From QVMG01 sp032073245 (GTDB taxonomy: Bacteria; Bacteroidota; Bacteroidia; Bacteroidales; Tannerellaceae): a stretch of DNA of 64,000 bases. The number at the start of each line of letters is the position of its first letter. The stretch's first letter is position 1. The DNA lies in NCBI GenBank assembly GCA_032073245.1, contig DAMANX010000005.1, positions 62,001-126,000 on the forward strand, read 5' to 3'. The notes under the pieces were generated by a model. The model worked only from the letters and a program-made list of their open reading frames with translations. It was not told the origin of the DNA and searched no databases. Both the position numbers and the translations under genes were made by a program. Positions 53,856 to 61,256 of this stretch are shown piece after piece.

Positions 53856-53996
53856 TAAAATCATGTGATTCCTCAATAAACATCCGATAGTTTCTCCCCA
53901 CTTATCGGGAAACGTCCGTTAATGTCTGATATAACCAAAAGATTCATAAAGGAATATAATTGTAGGGTTTGTGCCTTACGGAAATTTGATGATGGT

Positions 53997-54362
53997 TTAT
54001 TTCAGAATCTCTTTCCGGTGAAGTTTACCCCATTCCTGCAACTCAACTATTACTTTGCATAGGGTGCATCCGTGTTCTGTGATGCCATATTCCACCCGTG
54101 GAGGGAAAGTACTCAGGACGGTTCTTGTTATCAGCTTGTTATTTTCGAGTTCTTTCAACTCCTTAGAAAGGCTTTTGTCTGTCAGCTTCGGAATGTTCTG
54201 AATGATTTCCTTAAAGCGTTTATTGCCATAGAACAGTGTGATGATAATGGGGATTTTCCACTTGCCTCCCAGCACATCCAAAGCATCCCGAACAGGAATC
54301 ATAATTTCCTTACTATCCACAGACTGAATACGCTTTTGTTTTATTTCAATTCCTGAGGCCAT
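53997..54362 (-). CDS. HxlR-family regulator
   Basis: A 121-residue winged-HTH regulator of the HxlR/YodB type, often sensors of electrophiles, aldehydes or disulfide stress. Blocks are ALDVLGGKWKIPIIITLFYG, RFKEIIQNIPKLTDKSLSKE and PRVEYGITEHGCTLCKVIVE. Two Cys residues lie in the latter. The start MASGIEIKQKR at 54362 is chosen because the longer frame runs through the promoter. It is divergent from a dehydrogenase remnant, with an inverted repeat between. Confidence 0.9.
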   Translation of the reverse strand: MASGIEIKQKRIQSVDSKEIMIPVRDALDVLGGKWKIPIIITLFYGNKRFKEIIQNIPKLTDKSLSKELKELENNKLITRTVLSTFPPRVEYGITEHGCTLCKVIVELQEWGKLHRKEILK

Positions 54363-54382
54363 AAAATTTGGTTTATTCGCAA

Positions 54383-54439
54383 TTACTTTCCTCAAAGATA
54401 GCACTTTCCAAAAGGATAGTAATATATTTGAGAAAGTAA
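54383..54439. promoter_or_regulatory. Inverted repeat in the HxlR/dehydrogenase gap
   Basis: TTACTTTCCTCAAA (54383-54396) and TTTGAGAAAGTAA (54427-54439) are complementary except for one extra base. The -7 boxes of both divergent genes touch it: TATCTTTG for hxlR (54393-54400, minus strand) and TAACTTTG for the dehydrogenase (54447-54454). It is likely the HxlR operator. Confidence 0.6.
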
Positions 54440-54490
54440 AGATAGCTAACTTTGAAATAAAATTGAAACAGAACAAAAATATAATTGATT

Positions 54491-54785
54491 ATGAGACAAT
54501 GGATTCTTAAAAAAGGAGCAAATAGTTTTAATGACTTGATTATGGTGGAAGTTCCCATACCCGTACCAGAAAAAGGACAAGTGAGGGTCAAAGTGCATGC
54601 GGTGTCACTCAATTACAGGGATATTGCAATGGCAAGCGGAGGAATGGGGCTGCAACCGTCGAGAGACCTTATCCCTCTCTGCGACGGAGCCGGCGAAATC
54701 GACGGTGTGGGTGAAGGAGTCACCGACTGGAAAATAGGCGGCTTCGGGAGATGCAATCGGTAAAATAGTTTTAAATATAGTATAA
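54491..54785 (+). pseudogene. Zinc-type alcohol dehydrogenase, internally deleted
   Basis: The first 88 codons match an NAD(P)-dependent medium-chain dehydrogenase (MRQWILKKGANSFNDLIMVE, HAVSLNYRDIAMASGGMG, DGAGEIDGVGEGVTDWKIG). The sequence then jumps, in another frame, to the typical C-terminus AASGDAIGKIVLNIV and a stop at 54783-54785. Some 230 codons are missing. In frame, the truncated product would end at 54763. Its former regulator is probably the divergent HxlR gene. Confidence 0.8.
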
Positions 54786-55053
54786 ATGGCCAAAGATCAC
54801 ATGCTGGTATAAGCGTATTTCCAAGGAATACAATAACATTTTCGGGGAATATCCCAAAGATAGCAGTATGTTAATTCATTCGGCCTGTTGTTTTGATTAA
54901 CGGAATTAGGGATTTTGTTTTTTTATCCGGGTAGATTAGATTGCAGTCAGTAAATGTGAGCCAAATATCATTCATATCGGAAATAAATCTTTCAATTTAG
55001 TATCTTTACTGAAAATTTTATTCGTAGATTAGGATTACAAAAAATGGAATATT

Positions 55054-55572
55054 ATGTTTGATGAGCTGATAAAGCAATTGGCAGGATATGAGATAAATAT
55101 AATAACTGAATCAAATTGTAAGGATTTATTGGAAGTTATTACTTCAAATGGGGAATATTTTCGCTTGTTTGAAGATGGAACGGCCAATGATCAGACTTGC
55201 GCAGAGATGATAAACTCAGTTCCTCCCAATTTCGATATTCACAACAAATTATTCCTTGGCTTATGGAAGCATGGGCAGGCAGTGGCGATTATAGATATAT
55301 TAATGCAATATCCCCAAAAAAACAGTATTTGGATTAGTCTGTTGCTTGTTCATGAGCAAATGCATGGACAAGGGATAGGTAGAACAATTGATCATGCTCT
55401 TGTGAAGGCGGCACAAAAGAATGGATATATTTCAATTCAACTAGGAGTAATAGATGAAAACAAACAAGCACTCTTCTTTTGGCAAAAACTTGATTATCGA
55501 ATAACCGGAAGTAAAACTGCAATATCCCATCCTGGACGTGACATATATTTATTACAGAAAGAAATTATATGA
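55054..55572 (+). CDS. GNAT-family N-acetyltransferase
   Basis: A 172-residue GNAT protein. Acetyl-CoA-binding motif A lies in VHEQMHGQGIGRTIDHALVK, followed by GYISIQLGVIDENKQALFFW and QKLDYRITGSK. The first 60 residues are less typical. Substrate unknown. The 268 bp upstream contain no gene that I can support. Confidence 0.85.
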   Translation: MFDELIKQLAGYEINIITESNCKDLLEVITSNGEYFRLFEDGTANDQTCAEMINSVPPNFDIHNKLFLGLWKHGQAVAIIDILMQYPQKNSIWISLLLVHEQMHGQGIGRTIDHALVKAAQKNGYISIQLGVIDENKQALFFWQKLDYRITGSKTAISHPGRDIYLLQKEII

Positions 55573-55654
55573 ATCTTGGTAACAATACTTTACAGCAATG
55601 GAGATAACCATAGATTACCAACGATTCGGAAGATGGGTTGTGAAATCCTTTCTA

Positions 55655-56425
55655 TTAATAAACCAAATCCCAAACCAACTTTATCATCAGCAATGTCAAA
55701 ACCAGTATCAATATCGGGCGGACAATTTTTTGCCCGTTTTTGATGGCAAGGCCACTGCCAATGTAGTGGCCGGCGATGGCGCAGAGGGCGGCGGGGATAC
55801 CTACGGCAAATAATATTTTGCCTTCAATGAGGAATATGACTAAGGAGGCAAGGTTGGAAGTCAGGTTTACCAATTTGGCATTGCCCATACTGGTAAGCAG
55901 GTCGAAGCCTAAGACCGAGGTATAAGCCAAAATAAGGAAAGTACCTGTACCCGGACCGAAAAAACCGTCGTAGCCACCAATTACAAAGCCAATGATGGAG
56001 GATAGGATGATGATGCGGGTTTTAGATAAATTCTTCGGGGTGATATTCTCCAGGTTCTTTTTCTTGAAAATGATGAAAGCAATCACCGGAACGCCTGCGA
56101 TGAGGACGTACTGCAATATTTTTGCATCTGTATAAACAGCAATCTTGGCGCCGATGGCTGAGCCGATAAGGGCAAAGATAACGGAAGGGATGGCGCTAGT
56201 CAGGTTATAGCTTTTATTTTTTACAAAGCGCATAGTACTGAAGAAAGTGCCTATACAACTGCTGAACTTGTTTGTTCCCAGAGCGAAATGCGGCGAGAGG
56301 CCTGCGACATTGAACGATGGAAGTGAGATAAGTCCGCCTCCTCCGGCAATACTGTCGATAAGTCCGCTGATGAATATCAACGGGCAAATAATAATCAGTT
56401 GTTCAATATAATCCATCGCTGCCAT
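55655..56425 (-). CDS. TauE/SafE-family membrane transporter
   Basis: Inner-membrane protein of 256 residues with about eight hydrophobic segments, of the sulfite-exporter TauE/SafE (DUF81) family. Blocks: ISGLIDSIAGGGGLISLPSF near the N-terminus and GYDGFFGPGTGTFLILAYTS in the second repeat. These paired Gly-rich motifs define the family. The substrate is probably a sulfur-containing or other small anion, but this is not proven here. It is monocistronic. Confidence 0.9.
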   Translation of the reverse strand: MAAMDYIEQLIIICPLIFISGLIDSIAGGGGLISLPSFNVAGLSPHFALGTNKFSSCIGTFFSTMRFVKNKSYNLTSAIPSVIFALIGSAIGAKIAVYTDAKILQYVLIAGVPVIAFIIFKKKNLENITPKNLSKTRIIILSSIIGFVIGGYDGFFGPGTGTFLILAYTSVLGFDLLTSMGNAKLVNLTSNLASLVIFLIEGKILFAVGIPAALCAIAGHYIGSGLAIKNGQKIVRPILILVLTLLMIKLVWDLVY

Positions 56426-56538
56426 TCGTTTCCTTAAGTCCGCACACTACTTGGTTTTCGCAATTTTATATTTTTTGCAAAAGTATATAAACAATCCCAT
56501 CCGGACGATGTTTCTATTGAAATAAAATGTCCTAAAGA

Positions 56539-56952
56539 ATGAGTCTGAAACAAAAAGCTGCGGAATTAAATTTCAAGCATATTGATAAACAGGAAATACA
56601 ACGCCTCGTTGGAGTCACCGACGATATGCTGAAAACTCTTATATCCATGAGTTCGGCCCTGCTGGCGGTTGGCGTCATATTCGACACTTTTGTAAAGATG
56701 CCGCTTATGCGGGTTGTTATCCTGTTGATGTTTTTCATCGGTCTTATTATCTCTTTCCTGGGCGTATTGCCTTTGAATGTACGTTACGATATTGAAGATA
56801 TGGAGGAACAGAAACAGCAACAGATTATTATTTTCCTGCGCAAACGTCGTCACCTTTGGTTCAGTGCCGCCGCTATGGTGTTGGGCTTTTTATTAGTTAT
56901 TATCGATTTGCTTATGGACGTGTTCAGCCATACTCCCGTGACGGGGCAATAA
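56539..56952 (+). CDS. Small membrane protein, unknown function
   Basis: A 137-residue protein with an amphipathic N-terminus (about 30 residues) and three hydrophobic helices (about residues 33-50, 56-77 and 105-127). A charged stretch (YDIEDMEEQKQQQ) lies between helices two and three. I do not recognise a family. The layout loosely resembles membrane effectors of some defence systems, but no sensor gene is adjacent, so no function is assigned. Confidence 0.6.
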   Translation: MSLKQKAAELNFKHIDKQEIQRLVGVTDDMLKTLISMSSALLAVGVIFDTFVKMPLMRVVILLMFFIGLIISFLGVLPLNVRYDIEDMEEQKQQQIIIFLRKRRHLWFSAAAMVLGFLLVIIDLLMDVFSHTPVTGQ

Positions 56953-57039
56953 GTCTTTCGACAACAACCTTTTCTCTGTATAAAGTGTTTTTCCTGTGAT
57001 AGCTATAAAGCTATTGAAACCTGTTAAATAATAAAGGAT

Positions 57040-57468
57040 ATGATAAAGTTAGAACCGTATGTACGGTACAATGGAGAATGTGAAAGAGCTTTCAATTTCT
57101 ATAAATCTGTTATAGGAGGTGAGTTTGTATATACAATGCGTCATAAGGATAATCCAGAAAAAGACAAACCACTTGCAAAAGAAGATGAAGAAAAGATACT
57201 TCATATAGCGCTTCCTATAGGTGATTCCATTATATTGATGGGAGCAGATGCCATTTCGGATGAACCGGTACATGTAGGAGATAATATAACGCTGGCTCTC
57301 AGTATTCAGGAAGAAGAGGAAGTCAGACGTTTATTCGACGGACTTTCGGAAGGTGGAAATATAACTATGCCTCTCGAAAAAACATTCTGGGCAGAGTTGT
57401 ATGGCGAGTTTACGGATAAATTTGGTATTAACTGGATTGTTAGCAGGGCCAAAGGAGAGGATGCCTGA
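57040..57468 (+). CDS. PhnB-like VOC-family protein
   Basis: A 142-residue glyoxalase-fold protein of the PhnB/3-demethylubiquinone-like group. It starts MIKLEPYVRYNGECERAFNF with YKSVIGGEFVYTMRH, then HIALPIGDSIILMGADA and WAELYGEFTDKFGINWIVS. These blocks are typical of the group. Function is unknown; it is not the methyltransferase of the same name. Confidence 0.88.
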   Translation: MIKLEPYVRYNGECERAFNFYKSVIGGEFVYTMRHKDNPEKDKPLAKEDEEKILHIALPIGDSIILMGADAISDEPVHVGDNITLALSIQEEEEVRRLFDGLSEGGNITMPLEKTFWAELYGEFTDKFGINWIVSRAKGEDA

Positions 57469-57486
57469 TAATTGATTCCGGCAAAT

Positions 57487-57687
57487 GACACCCACCATCG
57501 GCAGGGTTGATTCCGAAGTCTATTCCAATGCCTATGCCGCCCTTTTCGACTAAATAGGCCCTGCCACATTAGTCACCCATTCACAGGGTGGTTACACGGC
57601 AATACCCACTTCCCGTTTTCGGATTTGAATAATTTGGAGGTAGCGGATTTATTGTCGGAATGGTTAAAAGAGAAAAGGCTGGATAAT
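57487..57687 (+). pseudogene. Alpha/beta-hydrolase gene remnant
   Basis: ATG 57487 begins MTPTIGRVDSEVYSNAYAAL, ending in FD followed by TAA (57550-57552). The same frame continues IGPATLVTHSQGG, which contains the nucleophile-elbow motif of an alpha/beta hydrolase. After GGYT a deletion and frame change lead to NTHFPFSDLNNLEVADLLSE and a stop. It thus has a nonsense codon where Lys is expected (FDKIGPA) and a large internal deletion. It ends 5 bp from the AraC gene of duplicated copy 2. Confidence 0.7.
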
Positions 57688-57692
57688 TAAAT

Positions 57693-58592
57693 CTATGCCT
57701 GCATCTTCCTGTACTCATTCGGAGTGTAACCTACATTCTTTTTAAATAAACGGTTGAAATGCTGTGAATACTGGAATCCCAGTTCAAAAGCAATCTGGCT
57801 TACGGTTTTATCAGTTCCCAGTATCCACTCTTTCGCCGTATCAATCAGCTTGTTCTGAATGTATTCCTGTGCTGTTTTACCTGTTTCTTTTTTTATCAGG
57901 TCACCGAAGTAATTGGGAGATAGACAGATTTTATCTGCTATATACTTTACAGTTGGTAATCCCTGCTGTCTGATTTGTTCGTCCTCAAAATATTCATTAA
58001 GTAGTGCTTCAAAACGGCTTACGACATCCTTATTCGCTTCATGCCGGGTAATGAACTGCCGTTCATGGAACCGCATACAATAGTCCAGTAACAGTTCGAT
58101 ATTTTTCGATATCAGGCGCTTGCTGTGGTTATCAATAGCGTGTTCCAGTTCCAGTGATATTTTGTCGAAACAGTCGATAACAATCTTACGCTCTTTTTCC
58201 GAAAGGTGCAGCGCTTCGTTGGATTCATAGGAAAAGAAAGAATATTGCTTAATCTCCTTTCCCAGTGATGTTCCACGTATCAAATCCGGATGAAAAACCA
58301 GGCCGATGCCCGATGGCTTCACTCCATTATCAAGCTCCGTCGTAGCTACCTGTCCGGGAGCAAATCCGATGATCGAGCCTTCTTCAAAGTCATACGTCTG
58401 GCGTCCGTAGCGTATTTTTCCACAAATATTATCTTTGAGATACAGACAATATAAACCATAGTTGAAACGGTAATGCGACGGCCATTTTTCTGCTTTTGAT
58501 AAATCTACAACTGCCACCAGCGGATGAAGCGTTTCCAATCCGAAAAGTTTGTTGTACTGGTTTACCGTATCCACTTTTATTACATCATCCAT
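57693..58592 (-). CDS. AraC-family regulator, copy 2 (intact)
   Basis: A 299-residue regulator with an N-terminal cupin-type domain (GSIIGFAPGQVATTEL) and a C-terminal AraC HTH pair (VKYIADKICLSPNYFGDLIK; VSQIAFELGFQYSQHFNRLF). It is the intact twin of the frameshifted gene at 46487. Divergent from the cyclophilin-cupin-CMD-ABM operon, with two direct-repeat operator sites between. It should activate that operon and, because the operators are shared, perhaps copy 1 as well. Its own promoter lies in a dispersed repeat. Confidence 0.93.
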   Translation of the reverse strand: MDDVIKVDTVNQYNKLFGLETLHPLVAVVDLSKAEKWPSHYRFNYGLYCLYLKDNICGKIRYGRQTYDFEEGSIIGFAPGQVATTELDNGVKPSGIGLVFHPDLIRGTSLGKEIKQYSFFSYESNEALHLSEKERKIVIDCFDKISLELEHAIDNHSKRLISKNIELLLDYCMRFHERQFITRHEANKDVVSRFEALLNEYFEDEQIRQQGLPTVKYIADKICLSPNYFGDLIKKETGKTAQEYIQNKLIDTAKEWILGTDKTVSQIAFELGFQYSQHFNRLFKKNVGYTPNEYRKMQA

Positions 58593-58615
58593 AACCCGGA
58601 AATTTGATTTTTATT

Positions 58616-58693
58616 CAAAGATAGTGAAAGCCGAATGCAGAATCAAGCTTGCTTAGATTATGCTAAGGCAAATCCTATATTCTGTAAAGATAA
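58616..58693. repeat. Dispersed promoter-bearing repeat, copy 2 (AraC promoter)
   Basis: CAAAGATAGTGAAAGCCGAA and what follows match 37254-37335. On the minus strand it gives TATCTTTG (58616-58623) behind the same 20-bp spacer word ending GCATTCGGCTTTCAC, preceded by CTTG. It serves as the promoter of the AraC gene. Confidence 0.75.
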
Positions 58694-58732
58694 ATATTAT
58701 AAATGAACTGATTATACCGGCAAACCAAGAAA

Positions 58733-58770
58733 CAGTAATATGTATACAAACATCAGTAATATGTATACAA
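58733..58770 (+). promoter_or_regulatory. AraC-type operator, copy 2
   Basis: Two identical sites, CAGTAATATGTATACAA, at 58733-58749 and 58754-58770 (21-bp period). The second ends 20 bp before the -7 box TAATTTTG (58791-58798) and covers the -33 position. This matches copy 1 in motif, period and distance. Confidence 0.82.
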
Positions 58771-58790
58771 TCCTTTAAACCTGTACCTGT

Positions 58791-58798
58791 TAATTTTG
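58791..58798 (+). promoter_or_regulatory. -7 box of the cyclophilin-cupin operon
   Basis: TAATTTTG, with no TTTG at the -33 position (the operator end ACAA is there). The leader before the first gene is about 40 bases. Confidence 0.7.
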
Positions 58799-58844
58799 TA
58801 ATATGAAATAATTGTATGAAATGAAAAGTAAATAAATGATGAAT

Positions 58845-59348
58845 ATGAAAAAGTTATTATTATTCCACTTTATGCTGTTACTGGCAATGACGGGAACAGC
58901 ATGCGACGGAGATTCACCCGTTACAGACTCGCCCGACACCGAGCAGCCCGGTAACAATGGTGAGGATGAAAACAACATTGAAAATAATTCAAATATGGTA
59001 AATATAAGAATAGGTGAGCGAATTATTACCGCTACCATGGAAGACAATGTAGCAGCCCGCGATTTCCTTTCGCGCCTGCCACTCGAAGTAACACTGAATG
59101 ATTACAACAATACGGAAAAGATATTCTATCCCACTCCGGCACTCGACATAGAAGGAGCACCCAGAGGATGTACCCTGCAACCGGGCGATATAACCATTTT
59201 TGCGCCGTGGGGCAACGTGGCTATCTTTTACAAAAGCTTTTCGGGCAGCAATTCACTCATAAAAATAGGGCACATCGATGGCTCAGGTGTAGATGTGCTA
59301 AACGTTTCCGGCGATGTAGAAGTAACATTTGAACAGCAAGCCGAATAA
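58845..59348 (+). CDS. Cyclophilin-like-fold lipoprotein
   Basis: A 167-residue lipoprotein (lipobox TGTAC, Cys20 from ATG 58845; an ATG three codons earlier is possible). An acidic, Asn- and Glu-rich linker (residues 21-50) is followed by a cyclophilin-like beta-barrel domain: IRIGERIITATMEDNVAARD, FLSRLPLEVTLNDY, PGDITIFAPWGNVAIFYKSF. This family is not a proven prolyl isomerase. It is the first gene of the copy 2 operon and is absent from copy 1. Confidence 0.88.
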   Translation: MKKLLLFHFMLLLAMTGTACDGDSPVTDSPDTEQPGNNGEDENNIENNSNMVNIRIGERIITATMEDNVAARDFLSRLPLEVTLNDYNNTEKIFYPTPALDIEGAPRGCTLQPGDITIFAPWGNVAIFYKSFSGSNSLIKIGHIDGSGVDVLNVSGDVEVTFEQQAE

Positions 59349-59384
59349 ATCCATTATCATAATAGCTCCTAATAAAAAAGAAAG

Positions 59385-59903
59385 ATGAAAAAGAAAAAAA
59401 CAATAATCCTCCTGTTTGCTTCTATGATTGTTATCACCGGATGCAACAATCAGGGCAAACAAGAACAAAATCAAAAAACAGAAGATATGAATACAGAAGT
59501 ACCAAACATAAGCGATTTTCCGTTAGGCGAAGAAAACACCGGATATGCACAATATTTTTCAGGCAAATCATGGCTTGCCCCACTTACTAAAATGAGTGAG
59601 TTAAACGTACCCATGTCAAACGTCACCTTCGAACCCGGCTGCCGCAACAACTGGCACAGCCACACAGGCGGACAAATACTTGTAGCCGTTGGAGGAACAG
59701 GCTATTATCAGGAAAGAGGAAAACCTGCCATACGTATGGAGCAGGGTGATGTTATCGAAATTGCTCCCAACATTGAGCACTGGCATGGAGCCGCACCCAA
59801 TAGCTGGTTCTCACATCTGGCTATCGCATGCAATCCGCAGACCAACGAAAACACCTGGCTCGAACCCGTTACGGATGAGGATTATACGGCTGCAGTTAAA
59901 TGA
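59385..59903 (+). CDS. Cupin-domain lipoprotein, copy 2
   Basis: A 172-residue lipoprotein (MIVITGC, Cys20) with a single cupin: NNWHSHTGGQILVAVGG in motif 1 and EIAPNIEHWHGAAP in motif 2, giving the His ligands for a metal. Nearly the same as the protein at 45786-46304, with about a dozen substitutions. It lies 36 bp after the cyclophilin-like gene and just before the CMD gene. Confidence 0.9.
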   Translation: MKKKKTIILLFASMIVITGCNNQGKQEQNQKTEDMNTEVPNISDFPLGEENTGYAQYFSGKSWLAPLTKMSELNVPMSNVTFEPGCRNNWHSHTGGQILVAVGGTGYYQERGKPAIRMEQGDVIEIAPNIEHWHGAAPNSWFSHLAIACNPQTNENTWLEPVTDEDYTAAVK

Positions 59904-59926
59904 AATATTCAAATAACAGAATAGCC

Positions 59927-60661
59927 ATGAACAGAGAATCGAATAAAATTAACTGGATAGCCATAGCGGTTTTAACCGCTATACTATCTTTTAATATCAA
60001 CCCAATAAATGCCCAAAACATGGATAACAGTTTAAACCAAAAACAACAAAAGATAGTAACCATTGCCGCCAATACCGCAATAGGTAATCTCGATATACTG
60101 AAAACAGAACTAAATGCAGGTTTGGATGCAGGACTGACAGTAAACCAGATTAAAGAAATACTCGTCCAGATGTATGCATACGCCGGATTCCCCCGAAGCC
60201 TGCAAGCTATAAACACCTTTATGTCGGTAATTGAAAACCGCAAAGCCAAAGGAATAAACGACCCCGAAGGCCCGGAAGCATCACCAATTACCGAAACAAG
60301 AGACAAGTACACACGCGGCCGCGAAGTATTGGAAAAGCTGACGCTTACCGACCAGAAAAACATCTCCGGTGCCAATGCCTTTGCACCTGCCATAGATGTT
60401 TACCTCAAAGAACATCTCTTTGCTGATATATTCGAACGCGATATATTGACTTATTTTGAACGTGAACTGGCTACAATCTCAGCCCTGGCAGCCATGACCG
60501 GAGTAGACCCTATGCTCCAATCGCACATGAATATGGGAATGAATGTTGGACTTACTGAAGAACAGCTAAGGCAGGTTGTATCCATTATACAAACATCAGT
60601 AAGCCGCCAGCAAGGCGATAATGCTTTGCAGATACTTAATAAGGTTATTGCAGGGAGATAA
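59927..60661 (+). CDS. Exported CMD-family protein, copy 2
   Basis: A 244-residue exported protein with two carboxymuconolactone-decarboxylase-like domains, nearly identical to 45028-45762. I chose ATG 59927 because copy 1 can only start there. The in-frame ATG at 59900 overlaps the cupin stop and exists only in this copy. The signal is NWIAIAVLTAILSFNINP. There is no CxxC motif. The fold usually forms oligomers and acts on lactones, peroxides or quinoid compounds. Confidence 0.88.
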   Translation: MNRESNKINWIAIAVLTAILSFNINPINAQNMDNSLNQKQQKIVTIAANTAIGNLDILKTELNAGLDAGLTVNQIKEILVQMYAYAGFPRSLQAINTFMSVIENRKAKGINDPEGPEASPITETRDKYTRGREVLEKLTLTDQKNISGANAFAPAIDVYLKEHLFADIFERDILTYFERELATISALAAMTGVDPMLQSHMNMGMNVGLTEEQLRQVVSIIQTSVSRQQGDNALQILNKVIAGR

Positions 60662-60688
60662 GCAGCAATAAAACGAAAGAAGAAAGTT

Positions 60689-61117
60689 ATGAGAAAAAGA
60701 TTTCTATTCTTTTTAGCTGTTGCAGGTTTTATTACTATAGGTATATCCTGTTCATCTGGCATGAAGAACAAAGAACTGACAATGAGCAATAATACCATTC
60801 CGGCTGAAAACAACAAAGTGCGCCTGTCTATGATTACGGTAGATTCCACCCGGCTGGACGAATACAACGCTTTTCTGAAAGAAGAGATTGAAGCATCCAT
60901 GCGGTTAGAGCCTGGAGTGCTTACCCTGTATGCCGTCTCGGAAAAGGATAATCCCAATAAAGTGGTTATCCTTGAAATCTATGCCGACGAAGAAGCTTAT
61001 CAGAAGCATATCAAAACACCTCATTTCCTTAAATATAAAGAAGGAACGCTGGATATGGTTCAGTCATTGGAATTGATTGATACCACACCATTGATACCGG
61101 GGTTGAAAATAAAGTAA
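60689..61117 (+). CDS. ABM-domain lipoprotein, copy 2
   Basis: A 142-residue lipoprotein (lipobox GISC, Cys21) with the antibiotic-biosynthesis-monooxygenase domain. The mature domain from ENNKVRLSMI onward matches copy 1 except for Glu in place of Asp in YADEEAYQK. The signal and linker (residues 1-38) share little with copy 1. It is the last gene of the operon. Confidence 0.88.
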   Translation: MRKRFLFFLAVAGFITIGISCSSGMKNKELTMSNNTIPAENNKVRLSMITVDSTRLDEYNAFLKEEIEASMRLEPGVLTLYAVSEKDNPNKVVILEIYADEEAYQKHIKTPHFLKYKEGTLDMVQSLELIDTTPLIPGLKIK

Positions 61118-61256
61118 TAACAAAAGCCACAGGAATATTTGCCCGTGTATGTATGCCTGTCGTGGTTTTCTCTCAGGAGTTATCGACAAAAACACCAGTT
61201 TATCATGGAGAACTTCCCGGTTTTATCCTTACCTTTGAAATAGCATAAGAAAAGTT

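Noticed and set aside
54786..55053. Coding fragment (WYKRISKEYNNIFGEYPKDS) after the dehydrogenase remnant
   Set aside because: A short frame ends in TAA, but I could not link it to any family and it lacks a start; it may be noise or a gene tail.
56539..56952. Membrane effector of a cyclic-nucleotide defence system
   Set aside because: Three helices are present, but no cyclase or sensor gene is adjacent and the family is not recognised.
39831..58592. RclR-like reactive-chlorine regulon
   Set aside because: AraC control of redox-type genes resembles E. coli rcl, but the regulated genes differ and no conserved redox-sensing Cys/His set could be recognised, so it is only one of several possible signals.
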